Shown piece by piece: positions 16,592 to 24,836 of a stretch of 44,258 nucleotides of DNA. The position numbers and the translations under genes were made by a program. This stretch comes from Chitinophaga eiseniae (GTDB taxonomy: Bacteria > Bacteroidota > Bacteroidia > Chitinophagales > Chitinophagaceae), in contig NZ_FUWZ01000011.1 in NCBI RefSeq assembly GCF_900167135.1, positions 3,001-47,258 of the forward strand. The letters run 5' to 3'. The notes beneath the pieces were generated by a model, which ran no database searches, had not been told where the DNA came from, and was given only the letters and a program-made list of their open reading frames with translations. How positions within the stretch are numbered: position 1 is the stretch's first letter; each line of letters opens with the position of its first letter.

Positions 16592-17044
16592 ATGATTATG
16601 TATTTAAAATCATTCCTGAATAATGAAATTTTACGAATAGAAAACCATCTCAATACTTTTTTACTTAAAACAAGTATAGCATCGTTAGTAAGGAAAGAGG
16701 TAATTTATGGAAGAAGGAACAATTTTATACTTCATTCGCTTGAAGGAGGTAAAAAAGAAGTGTTTACATTTTCTATATCATATACATTCAAAGAAGACAT
16801 AGAGGAAAAGAATGGACAGCGGCCTAATGATATAACATTAAGCATTCTGTTACAAATTAACGAGAACAAGAATTGTAAAATTAATCAGGAAATTACTTTT
16901 GGGACCGGGTTGGATGATATTGTGTTCAAAGTAGTAGATATAGATAATATAGCCGATATAAACTTTGAACAAAGGTTTAATTTTGATGAGCTCAGGAAAG
17001 TTTTTGAAGTAAGCATTCTGAATTTTATTAAAATATTACAATAA
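16592..17044 (+). CDS. Hypothetical protein, 150 residues
   Basis: I do not recognise this protein. It starts at ATG 16592 (or ATG 16598). It is rich in Lys, Ile, Asn and Phe, much more AT-rich than its neighbours, with no signal peptide, membrane helix or cysteine-rich motif. The pattern of alternating hydrophobic residues (VFTFSISYTFKED, ITLSILLQINENK) suggests beta strands, with helical ends (KSFLNNEILRIENHLNTFLL; FDELRKVFEVSILNFIKIL). The composition hints at recent acquisition. It converges with the serine hydrolase gene. Similar small orphans are sometimes immunity or antitoxin-like proteins, but nothing here shows that. Confidence 0.7.
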   Translation: MIMYLKSFLNNEILRIENHLNTFLLKTSIASLVRKEVIYGRRNNFILHSLEGGKKEVFTFSISYTFKEDIEEKNGQRPNDITLSILLQINENKNCKINQEITFGTGLDDIVFKVVDIDNIADINFEQRFNFDELRKVFEVSILNFIKILQ

Positions 17045-17097
17045 CATCCTGCGAAAGGGATGGCCTCGAAGATAAAATTCATCTGCAAGATGGCAGG

Positions 17098-18225
17098 TCA
17101 GCGATAATAGGTAGCCAGATCATCTATAAATAGCTCCGGGTTTCCTCCCGCGAGATTAGTTAACACAATGATTGCCAGGTCATCAGCGGTATAGTAGAAG
17201 AGCGCAGCCCTTCCACCTCCAATGGCCGCCGCTACATTGTGTTTTTCCCGCAGTATTACCGGCCACCCCAGGGCATAGCCATTCAACAACCCACCGAAGC
17301 CGCCGTAAGTGCCATTATTCAGTTTCACCGGCATCCACATTTCCGCTATGTTTTTTTTATCGCGGAGCAACTTCTCCGTTTGCAGCTTCGTTACCCACAG
17401 GGCCAGGTCTGTAGCGGTAGTAAACATTCCTGCATCTGTCCTCAAAAAGCCGGGGAATTCTTCATAAGCCTCTTCCAGTTTATCCGTTTTACGGTACCGG
17501 CCATTGGCACACTGATGAAAATACGAATAGGTGGGCGCCTTATGGGGTATGATATTATAGGAATTGGCAAAGACAGTATGTTTCATACCAGCAGTTGCCA
17601 GCTGATGCCTGTGAAAAAATTCGACAAAAGGCATGTCACCGAGTTTATCGATGATTTTACCGATCAGCAGGTAATTGGTGGTATTATAACTAAACTGTTC
17701 ACCGGTCTGAAACTCCATCGGGAGTGCCTGTACCTTCTGCCAGGAGGCATATTCCCCGTTATCACTTATCAGGCGGTCGGTGATGGAATCTGTTATATCC
17801 GGAATACCGGAAACATTTGCCAGCAGCTGGCGGATAGTGACTTTTTTCCAGCTATCGGGAAGACTGTCCAGGTAGCCGGAAACAGGGGCATCGATACTCA
17901 GTTTGCCGGCTTCCTTCAATTGCAATATCGCTACGCCCGACAGGATTTTGGCAATGGAGTTGGCAGAAAATACCGTGTTTTTCGTAACAGGGATACTATC
18001 ACCCAGGTTCGCAATGCCATAACAGCGGTTATCCAGCATCTTTCCCTGTTTCACGACAGCGAGTTGCAAACCCGGAATGTGACGTTCACTCATCACGCGT
18101 GTCACAAGAGCGTCCACACTGTCGCCAACAGGATTTCCAGGCGTAACGTTTCCCGCCGGCAGGGCATTACTGAATGAAGCGAGCAACAAAAGATGAACAA
18201 AAAAAACGATGGATAGTCTGGTCAT
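17098..18225 (-). CDS. Secreted S12-family serine hydrolase (beta-lactamase/DD-peptidase fold), last gene of the NRPS operon
   Basis: 375 residues with a cleavable signal peptide (TRLSIVFFVHLLLLASF...ALPAG), so it acts in the periplasm. The nucleophile motif is S90-I-A-K93. Tyr180 lies in FSYNTTNYLLIG, where YSN of classical enzymes reads Y-N-T. IGGGRAALFYYTADDLAIIVLTNL replaces the K-T-G box. It lies 33 bases downstream of the racemase gene and appears to be the promoter-distal end of the NRPS operon. Family members include D-aminopeptidases, esterases, peptide prodrug peptidases (ClbP) and penicillin-binding-protein-type thioesterases (SurE). The signal peptide argues against a SurE role and for periplasmic maturation or self-protection; a housekeeping role is equally possible. 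Confidence 0.88.
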   Translation of the reverse strand: MTRLSIVFFVHLLLLASFSNALPAGNVTPGNPVGDSVDALVTRVMSERHIPGLQLAVVKQGKMLDNRCYGIANLGDSIPVTKNTVFSANSIAKILSGVAILQLKEAGKLSIDAPVSGYLDSLPDSWKKVTIRQLLANVSGIPDITDSITDRLISDNGEYASWQKVQALPMEFQTGEQFSYNTTNYLLIGKIIDKLGDMPFVEFFHRHQLATAGMKHTVFANSYNIIPHKAPTYSYFHQCANGRYRKTDKLEEAYEEFPGFLRTDAGMFTTATDLALWVTKLQTEKLLRDKKNIAEMWMPVKLNNGTYGGFGGLLNGYALGWPVILREKHNVAAAIGGGRAALFYYTADDLAIIVLTNLAGGNPELFIDDLATYYR

Positions 18226-18258
18226 TTGAGTGTATTAAGTATTAAAAATACAAAATAT

Positions 18259-19032
18259 CTACAAACGGGCGACCGGTTGCGATGGCGCTTTTCTGCATTT
18301 TCCGGGGTCTATTGCCTTTACCAATGCCAATGCGAGCAGCCTTGTGGGATCAATGAGCTTTACATTCCCGAAGTTACGCGGGGTGAGTGTAAACGAAATT
18401 TCAGAGCATCCGGAGACAATGATGTCCGCGCCCCTTTTTATCAGCTCACCGGCAGCATCGTGCAAAATAATTTCTGCCTTCCTGCTTACCTGTACCGGAT
18501 TTGCCTTAATACCATAACCGGCGTCATAGATAGCGTTATGCACGCCATTTCGCATTTCCGCTGTTTCCAGTTCAATTACATCAATTTTTTTCCGGGTCAG
18601 CGTATGGCGGTAAACACCTGCATGATAGGTACCGAGCGTGGTAAGGATACCCACCCGCGCCCCCTTGTAATATTCAAACAGATGGTCCGCCGTCAGCTCG
18701 ATCATATTCAGCAGCTCCAATTGACTATCCGATTGCCGCAGTATTTGTTTGACAATGTTGAATATGGCGGGCGCATGGGCCGTGTTGCAGGGTATTCCTG
18801 CAACACGCGCCCCCATTTTCCCCAGTTGAAGCAATACGGTCCCGATACCCAGCGCCGGGTTACGAGGCTCCCTTCCCATCAGATATTCCGTACGATCGGG
18901 AATAGTGCCCGGAACCGACAACAATACCACCGGAACATGTTCCTGGTCTCTTTCGACGATCGTTTCCTCAATGATTTTCGTAAACAGGTCCACACCCGCT
19001 AACGGGCCTACCCCACCAACAATACCTATCAT
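18259..19032 (-). CDS. Aspartate/glutamate racemase-family protein
   Basis: 257 residues. PLP-independent racemase fold with the two catalytic cysteines in their motifs, Cys82 (AGIPCNTAHAP) and Cys209 (IIVSGCSEIS). The N terminus IGIVGGVGPLAG is typical of aspartate racemases. It is cytoplasmic. Gaps of 25 and 33 bases to its neighbours place it in the NRPS operon. It may supply a D-acidic residue, such as D-Asp, directly to an A domain outside this window, complementing the epimerization domain seen upstream. A cell-wall role is an alternative. Substrate is inferred from the family only. Confidence 0.9.
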   Translation of the reverse strand: MIGIVGGVGPLAGVDLFTKIIEETIVERDQEHVPVVLLSVPGTIPDRTEYLMGREPRNPALGIGTVLLQLGKMGARVAGIPCNTAHAPAIFNIVKQILRQSDSQLELLNMIELTADHLFEYYKGARVGILTTLGTYHAGVYRHTLTRKKIDVIELETAEMRNGVHNAIYDAGYGIKANPVQVSRKAEIILHDAAGELIKRGADIIVSGCSEISFTLTPRNFGNVKLIDPTRLLALALVKAIDPGKCRKAPSQPVARL

Positions 19033-19057
19033 ACAATAATGCTGTTTAATGGATGAA

Positions 19058-21445
19058 TTATTCTGAACGCAGGCTCTTTAACGGATGTGTAAGCGCCGAT
19101 CTCAGCGTACGGTAGCCTGATGTGAGCGCCGCAATGAGAAGGGTCAGCAACAACGCCAGTATAAATGTGCCCGGTCCGAAATGAATGCGGTACATGAAGT
19201 TATTAAGCCAGGAACTCATTACCCAGGCTGCAACCGGGGTTATCGGTACAAATGAGATAATCAGCAGTTTGAGGAACTCCTTACCGAAGAGCCACATAAT
19301 ATTACCGGTAGTAGCGCCCATCACCTTACGCACTCCTATTTCCCGGTTCTTTTGTACCGCCATAAAGGAAACCAGCCCGTACAAACCAAGACAACTGATA
19401 AAATTGGCGATCAGCGCGAAGATTTGGATAAGACGCAGCATCATATCATCAATTTTATAGAATCTGCCAATCCGTTCATCGAGGAACTCATACTTAAATA
19501 CATAGTCGGGATACAATCCTGTCCATACCTTCTCCAGCGAGGCCAGCACCGATGGAAGGTTGTCAAGGTTCACCAGCACGGCGCAATTGTTGTATCTTTT
19601 GACAGAAGAAGTAATACAGATAGGATCAATAGCCGTGTAGAAAGACTGGTTGTGGAAATCTTTCACTACGCCAACGATAACGCCATCCACCCCGTCTATT
19701 GTCACCTTCTTCCCTACCATATCCCTGGGGGCACCGGCATTCAGCCGTTTCACCGTTGTTTCATTCAGCAGAAATTCATGGGCGGTATCTGACGGATAGA
19801 GGTTCCTTCCTTCCAGTACCTGGAGCCCGAACATCGGGACGTAGAAATTATCCGCGGCTTTCATATTAATATCGAAATTTTCGTTTTCCTGCCGGGAGCC
19901 AAACCGGATCTCTGTAGCGTAGTTAACAGGACCGGCAGGCGCCTCAAAACAAAAACTGACTTTCTTCACATTCGCCAGCTGGGATAATTCCGTTCTCATC
20001 GTACTGATCTTCACTTTGTCCTTTTCGGGAATGCTCAGCATGAGTACCCCTTCTTTTGCAAATCCCATATCTGCTTTCCTGGTATACCGCATCTGGCTTG
20101 TGACCACCAGCATCCCTATCACCAGCAGCTGCGATATGGAAAACTGCGTAATCACCAGTCCTTTACGCAGCAAGGCGCCTCCTGCACTGCGGTAGGTGAT
20201 CTTCCCCTTTAGCGCCACTACCGGTTGAAATCCGGCCAGTACCACTCCCGGGTAAGAACCGGCCGCGAAAGTGACGATGACGAGTAACAGGGGCAATAAT
20301 ATCAACAGGTAGGCATTCTGAAAAACATTGGCGCTGATCCTCAATCCGAACAAACGGTTAAAATAGGGCACGGTGAAATACACAATGATAAAAGCCAATA
20401 CTACAGACAGTGCGGTCACAATAGCGGTTTCGGTAATAAATTGCCAGAACAGCTGCGCGCGGTTACTGCCGAGCGCCTTACGCACCCCGATCTCTCTTGA
20501 CCTGTTTACGGCCTGTGCTGTGGCCAGGTTTATAAAATTGACACATGCCGTTACCAGCAGGAATACCCCTACAATAACGAGCGCCCATAAATTTTTCTTT
20601 TCAACATACCCTCCCAGTTCAGGGTTAAAGTGCATATCCGCAATCGGCTGCAGGTGAAATTTGAAGACCTGTGCATCCCGCGCATTATAATATTTTGTAC
20701 TCATGGATGCCAGCGCGGCATTAACTTTTTCCGCGGTGACCTGCGGTTTCAGCAATACATAACAAAACATACCACTGGAAACGCCTTCCCAGCTGTCATC
20801 ACTGCCCAGCCAGGGGTCATATTGTTTAAGATCACTGTAGGTGAGGTATATCTCCTGGCGCAGATCGGTGTTCAACGGAAGGTCCCTGAGTACGCCCGTA
20901 ATCCTGAAATCCTGCTTGTTGTCCAGCCGGATGACCTTGCCCAGCGGCGACTCGTCCCGGAAATACTTCTTTGCCAACCGTTCGGTGATCACGGCGCATC
21001 CGGGCTCGCTGAACACTACCTGTTTGTTTCCCTGTACCAGGGGGAAATCCATCACATCAAAGAATTCAGGTTCAGCAAATGCAACCCCGGTTTCCTCCTG
21101 GAATTTTCTGTTATTGCCATCGCCGCGCAGGGTAATCAGCCGATTGCTGTATGTGGCGGTCCGGGCTACCTTTTCAGCAAAGGCGTAATCACTGCGGAAT
21201 GCTTTGCCCAGCGGCGAAGGTACCGACGGGGTGGAAGTAACGGCGCCCTGGTGAAATTCCGTTACTACACGATAGATCCTGTCGGATTTCGTGTGAAAAG
21301 TATCAAAGCTCAGATGGTAATGGGTGAGCATAAAAATCAATACCGTACAGGCCGTGCCAAGGGAAAGGCAAAGCGTATTGACCATTGCATACACTTTTCT
21401 GCGTTTCAATCCACGCCAGGCTACTTTAAAGTAATTAAGTATCAT
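19058..21445 (-). CDS. FtsX/MacB-type ABC transporter permease (two FtsX domains)
   Basis: 795 residues. The N terminus FKVAWRGLKRRKVYAMVNTLCLSLG starts the Bacteroidota-type permease, with helix 1 at about 20-40 followed by a large periplasmic MacB_PCD-like domain. The first FtsX domain (three helices, with VNRSREIGVRKALGSNRAQLFWQF between) spans about 280-450. A second periplasmic domain and second FtsX domain follow (VQKNREIGVRKVMGATTGNI, to about 790). No cognate ATPase is encoded in the window. It lies between the oxygenase (14-base gap) and the racemase in the NRPS operon, so it may help export or protect against the peptide. Stand-alone copies are abundant in this phylum. Confidence 0.92.
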   Translation of the reverse strand: MILNYFKVAWRGLKRRKVYAMVNTLCLSLGTACTVLIFMLTHYHLSFDTFHTKSDRIYRVVTEFHQGAVTSTPSVPSPLGKAFRSDYAFAEKVARTATYSNRLITLRGDGNNRKFQEETGVAFAEPEFFDVMDFPLVQGNKQVVFSEPGCAVITERLAKKYFRDESPLGKVIRLDNKQDFRITGVLRDLPLNTDLRQEIYLTYSDLKQYDPWLGSDDSWEGVSSGMFCYVLLKPQVTAEKVNAALASMSTKYYNARDAQVFKFHLQPIADMHFNPELGGYVEKKNLWALVIVGVFLLVTACVNFINLATAQAVNRSREIGVRKALGSNRAQLFWQFITETAIVTALSVVLAFIIVYFTVPYFNRLFGLRISANVFQNAYLLILLPLLLVIVTFAAGSYPGVVLAGFQPVVALKGKITYRSAGGALLRKGLVITQFSISQLLVIGMLVVTSQMRYTRKADMGFAKEGVLMLSIPEKDKVKISTMRTELSQLANVKKVSFCFEAPAGPVNYATEIRFGSRQENENFDINMKAADNFYVPMFGLQVLEGRNLYPSDTAHEFLLNETTVKRLNAGAPRDMVGKKVTIDGVDGVIVGVVKDFHNQSFYTAIDPICITSSVKRYNNCAVLVNLDNLPSVLASLEKVWTGLYPDYVFKYEFLDERIGRFYKIDDMMLRLIQIFALIANFISCLGLYGLVSFMAVQKNREIGVRKVMGATTGNIMWLFGKEFLKLLIISFVPITPVAAWVMSSWLNNFMYRIHFGPGTFILALLLTLLIAALTSGYRTLRSALTHPLKSLRSE

Positions 21446-21459
21446 AGAACAGTAATAAT

Positions 21460-22413
21460 TTATTCAGACATAGCAACAAGTACCCTACGCTCTCCTGTAA
21501 AAGGATTTCGGCCGTGGCACACCATTTCATTGTCCACGATCAGCAGTTCATTTTTACGCCACGCAGGGGCGATGGTCACACTGTCGATAGTAGTGAGTAT
21601 TTCCTGTACCATATCATCGCTTACCGGACTGCCGTCCCCAAACGTCACATAGGTAGGAAAATCCGACGGGTCGCCATATGCGGCCACCATTGCTTCATAG
21701 AGATCTTCTCCGAGATGAAACGGGTGAAACTGATCGATCTGGTTAAACCAGAGCAGTTCCCCGCTATGACGGTGATGAATAATACCCTTGCTAAACTGTT
21801 TCAACCGGAGGCTGTTATTGTCTCCCCATTCAAATGCGATATTATAAGACCTGCAATAGGCTTCCGCCTGTGCGGGGTCCTCTGTCTCGAAGGTTTCCTG
21901 CCAGGTAGGGCCTATTCCCATTCCGCCCTGAAGATTGCGGACATAACGTACCCCTTTCGCACTTACTTCGCTCACAATATCCTTGTTCATCACTTCTACG
22001 ATGCGGCGGCTATCGGCCAGCAACGTTTCGCCGGCAGTGGCAGCCGGTTGTATACAACTGAAGAACAATTGTCCGGGCCACCTGGCAGAATAAGACAATT
22101 CATTATGCATGGTTATCTTCATGGCATTATCATATTCTGTCGAGGTATACACGTTTTCCGACAATTTTGTACGGGGTGAATTACCATCAATATAGCTGAG
22201 AAAGCGGGTAGAGATACTGTTTACAATATGCTGAAATGTATCCAGTGAACTAATTTCCACACCGGTGAATTTAACAGCGCCACTCGTAAGCAGCTTTTCC
22301 GCTATCTCCCCCCGGTGATGACGGAAATAACTGACAAATTCATCAGCCGGCAGATCTGCCAGCTGAATAAGCTGGGGGAGCTGTCCGTTGCCGGTATCTT
22401 TCAGGTTGCTCAT
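21460..22413 (-). CDS. TauD/SyrP-like Fe(II)/2-oxoglutarate-dependent oxygenase, putative amino-acid beta-hydroxylase
   Basis: 317 residues. The facial triad is readable as H103-x-E105 (MHNELSYSARWPGQLFF) with distal His300 (EMVCHGRNPFTGERR) and an Arg 9-10 residues later for 2-oxoglutarate. An H-x-E instead of H-x-D triad and the HNE-S-Y context are typical of NRPS-linked hydroxylases such as SyrP, AsnO and VioC relatives. It lies between the type II thioesterase (11-base gap) and the FtsX gene. It probably hydroxylates a free or carrier-bound side chain of the peptide; Asp, Asn, Orn, Dab, Lys or Arg are possible. Which residue is modified cannot be told from the sequence. Confidence 0.9.
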   Translation of the reverse strand: MSNLKDTGNGQLPQLIQLADLPADEFVSYFRHHRGEIAEKLLTSGAVKFTGVEISSLDTFQHIVNSISTRFLSYIDGNSPRTKLSENVYTSTEYDNAMKITMHNELSYSARWPGQLFFSCIQPAATAGETLLADSRRIVEVMNKDIVSEVSAKGVRYVRNLQGGMGIGPTWQETFETEDPAQAEAYCRSYNIAFEWGDNNSLRLKQFSKGIIHHRHSGELLWFNQIDQFHPFHLGEDLYEAMVAAYGDPSDFPTYVTFGDGSPVSDDMVQEILTTIDSVTIAPAWRKNELLIVDNEMVCHGRNPFTGERRVLVAMSE

Positions 22414-22424
22414 ATGTTACATGT

Positions 22425-23147
22425 TTATAGGTGAGACTTTTCAGGTATTTTATTGTTGCCCGCTGCCGGATAACCGACGCTGTGAATAGCGGAGGCAATA
22501 GCCGCCGGATGGTCGTGTATAAAAAAGTGCTTTCCGGGAAACAACTGGCTTTTAAATGCAGCCCGTGTAAATTTTTCCCAGCAGCCAATGTGCTGCGCAT
22601 TCTCCTCCTCCTCTCCCATCATGGCGTATAACGGCGCGCTAATGCAGGTACCGTCCGGGATATAACAGGTATCAACTATCTCAAAATCCGCCCTGATAAC
22701 AGGTTCAAAAAAACTAAACAGGTCATCATCTTCCCAGAATTCATCCGGAATACCTCCCAATTTTTTAAGCTCTTCTGTCAGTCCTTCCCCGGACAACAGA
22801 TGCCGGCCTGTATGTTCCAGGTAGTCCGGACCGGCGGTACCACTTACCCATACCGCTTCCGGGGCTTGTGAAATATGCTCCAGCATATGCGCCACCTGCA
22901 ACGCCAGATATGCTCCCATACTATGTCCGTAAATGAAGAACCGGCCGGACAAACGCGCTGTTATCTGACGGAAGATATCAGCTGCCGCCTCCTCAAACGT
23001 GGTCACCAAGGGTTCCATTATTCTTTTGCCTCTGCCGGGCAGCTCCGGCGAGATCACTTCAAAACCATGCAGATAAGGGATCATAGACTGATACGAGAAA
23101 TAATTTCCCCCGGCAAAGTGTAACAGAAATAATTGTGGCTTCTTCAT
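22425..23147 (-). CDS. Type II thioesterase (GrsT-like alpha/beta hydrolase)
   Basis: 240 residues. LFLLHFAGGNYFSYQSMIPYL and ISPELPGRGKR are the usual N-terminal blocks; the nucleophile elbow is GHS76MG; GIPDEFW and a late GKHFFI supply the lid and catalytic His regions. Stand-alone enzymes of this type hydrolyse stalled or misprimed acyl groups from carrier domains. It follows the exporter gene by 26 bases. Because the NRPS line has no C-terminal TE, this protein could also take part in release, but family knowledge favours proofreading. Confidence 0.93.
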   Translation of the reverse strand: MKKPQLFLLHFAGGNYFSYQSMIPYLHGFEVISPELPGRGKRIMEPLVTTFEEAAADIFRQITARLSGRFFIYGHSMGAYLALQVAHMLEHISQAPEAVWVSGTAGPDYLEHTGRHLLSGEGLTEELKKLGGIPDEFWEDDDLFSFFEPVIRADFEIVDTCYIPDGTCISAPLYAMMGEEEENAQHIGCWEKFTRAAFKSQLFPGKHFFIHDHPAAIASAIHSVGYPAAGNNKIPEKSHL

Positions 23148-23173
23148 ATAAATCCTTTAATGAATGACATATT

Positions 23174-24829
23174 TCAATGCTGCGCTACTCCAACTGTTTC
23201 GTTTATTAACCTCCCATGTTCCATTTTGTAGATATAATCTGCACAGTGATAATATTTATCATCGTGTGTAATAGCAATAATGGTAAAGCCATCCGCTTTC
23301 AATTGCGGCAATATCTCCATATAAAACTTCTTTCTGAAATAGGGGTCCTGATCAGCGGCCCATTCATCCAGCATCAGGATGGGTTTCCCTTCCATCAGCC
23401 CGACAATAAGCGCGAGCCGCTTGCGCTGACCGGTAGAAAGGTCCGTTGTGGAAAAACAACTGCCTTCCAGCTTCACTTTTCCTTCCAGCTCAAAAAGATG
23501 CAGGTATTCTTCCCATCGTTCCAGGTTCATTCCCGGCCACCCCGAGATATTGTTAAAGAGATAAAAATCGCTGAACACTGCAGAAAAATTATTTCGGTAT
23601 GCGGCATAATTATCACGATCTACCGGTTCATTGTTCAGTGTCAGTTCACCCGCATCGGGCACATATAATCCCAGCATAAGATATAACAGCGTCGTTTTAC
23701 CACTGCCGTTGCCGCCGTGGATGAAAACAATATCACCACGGTTAATTTCTATCCGCACAGGACCTACTCTAAAAATGTTCTCGTTATGGGGATAGGAAAA
23801 AACTACGTGCTGCAAACCAAGACAGGAAAAAGGTACCGCCTCCGCTCTTGCCGGCAGGATGGTCTTTTCCTCCGTATCGGACGATGTATCTGACATGAAT
23901 TCCCGGAGTTCTATGATACTGCCTGCCGCAACGGATGCCCGGGCCAGCACCGGCAGCATCACCATAATCGTTTCCAGTGCGCCGACCAGGTAGAGCAGCG
24001 TAAAAATAAAACTGATGGTATCCGCAAGACTTATATGCAGGGCTTTCCCAAGGAATAACAATACAGCAGCAATCAATATATAAAACAATACCTGACCGGT
24101 CATCTGGTTATTTACAAACCCCCGGTAGGCAATGGTATTGCTCGCAATCGATTTCCCCGCAATATCAACACTGATACGCCGGTATACAACACGCCCCTTC
24201 GCCGGTTCCAGGTATATTTCCCTGAACCCGTCCAGGATATCATCACACTCTCTAACAAAGTTATCTTCCAACACCCTGGCATTTTTGAAATGTCCCAGCG
24301 TTTTGTTGGTATTCCATCGGTAGAGCACTATCCCTCCGGCAGCCACCAAGAGCGTGATCAGGAAAAGCGACCATGAAATACTCAACAGATAAAGTAAACA
24401 GGCAACAGACAGTATCAGGGAGGTAGAAAACCCTATCACACTCATAGAAGCGTCCGTAAGCGTATATACATCATTGAGCAGCGCGGAACGTATCCGTATA
24501 CGGTGCGCGTTCAGCTGCTGATAACCCGCCTTCAGCACGGACGACAGGATATCATTCCGCAAGCTCCACAGTGTTTCCTGCGACATACGGATAATAGACC
24601 TCGCCAATAAAAACTTCAGGCCAACAAATAATCCAACGGTCAGGAGAAACCCGGCGCAAAACACCAGCTGGTTCTCCGTAAATGTTTCATCCAGCAACAG
24701 CCCTACCGCCTTGTTTACCAGGCTGATAAACAGGAAGCTGCTGATACCGGATAAAATCCCAAGCAGTGTGTACAGCATCAGTCTGCCCGGCCCCGTATGT
24801 TGCAACGTAAGTCTCATCAGTTTTTTCAT
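23174..24829 (-). CDS. Cyclic-peptide-export-type ABC transporter (SyrD/PvdE-like, fused membrane and ATPase domains)
   Basis: 551 residues: six hydrophobic segments in the first about 290, then an ATPase. The P loop is IHGGNGSGKTTLLYLMLGL (near 375), the signature is DLSTGQRKRLALI instead of LSGGQ, Walker B is PILMLDEWAADQDP, and the H loop is IAITHDD. LSTGQ and DEWAADQDP are hallmarks of the SyrD/PvdE family, which moves nonribosomal peptides or their precursors across the inner membrane. It starts 7 bases after the last NRPS gene, so the two are translationally close. The presumed cargo is the peptide made by this operon, delivered to the periplasm. Confidence 0.95.
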   Translation of the reverse strand: MKKLMRLTLQHTGPGRLMLYTLLGILSGISSFLFISLVNKAVGLLLDETFTENQLVFCAGFLLTVGLFVGLKFLLARSIIRMSQETLWSLRNDILSSVLKAGYQQLNAHRIRIRSALLNDVYTLTDASMSVIGFSTSLILSVACLLYLLSISWSLFLITLLVAAGGIVLYRWNTNKTLGHFKNARVLEDNFVRECDDILDGFREIYLEPAKGRVVYRRISVDIAGKSIASNTIAYRGFVNNQMTGQVLFYILIAAVLLFLGKALHISLADTISFIFTLLYLVGALETIMVMLPVLARASVAAGSIIELREFMSDTSSDTEEKTILPARAEAVPFSCLGLQHVVFSYPHNENIFRVGPVRIEINRGDIVFIHGGNGSGKTTLLYLMLGLYVPDAGELTLNNEPVDRDNYAAYRNNFSAVFSDFYLFNNISGWPGMNLERWEEYLHLFELEGKVKLEGSCFSTTDLSTGQRKRLALIVGLMEGKPILMLDEWAADQDPYFRKKFYMEILPQLKADGFTIIAITHDDKYYHCADYIYKMEHGRLINETVGVAQH

Positions 24830-24836
24830 ATCAGCG

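Noticed and set aside
17239..18177. Open frame of 312 codons on the plus strand
   Set aside because: It is antisense to the S12 hydrolase with its signal peptide and SxxK motif; no family features in the plus-strand translation.
17098..18225. S12 hydrolase as a SurE-type cyclising thioesterase in trans
   Set aside because: SurE-type enzymes work in the cytoplasm; this protein has a clear signal peptide, so I keep the idea only as a remote option.
20630..21652. Open frame of 340 codons on the plus strand
   Set aside because: It runs antisense across the FtsX permease and into the oxygenase gene, both of which have clear family motifs on the other strand.
22425..23147. This thioesterase as the missing C-terminal TE of the NRPS, split off by a frameshift
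   Set aside because: It has its own start, is separated from the NRPS by the exporter gene, and its sequence is of the stand-alone type II class; the NRPS ends in a full C domain.
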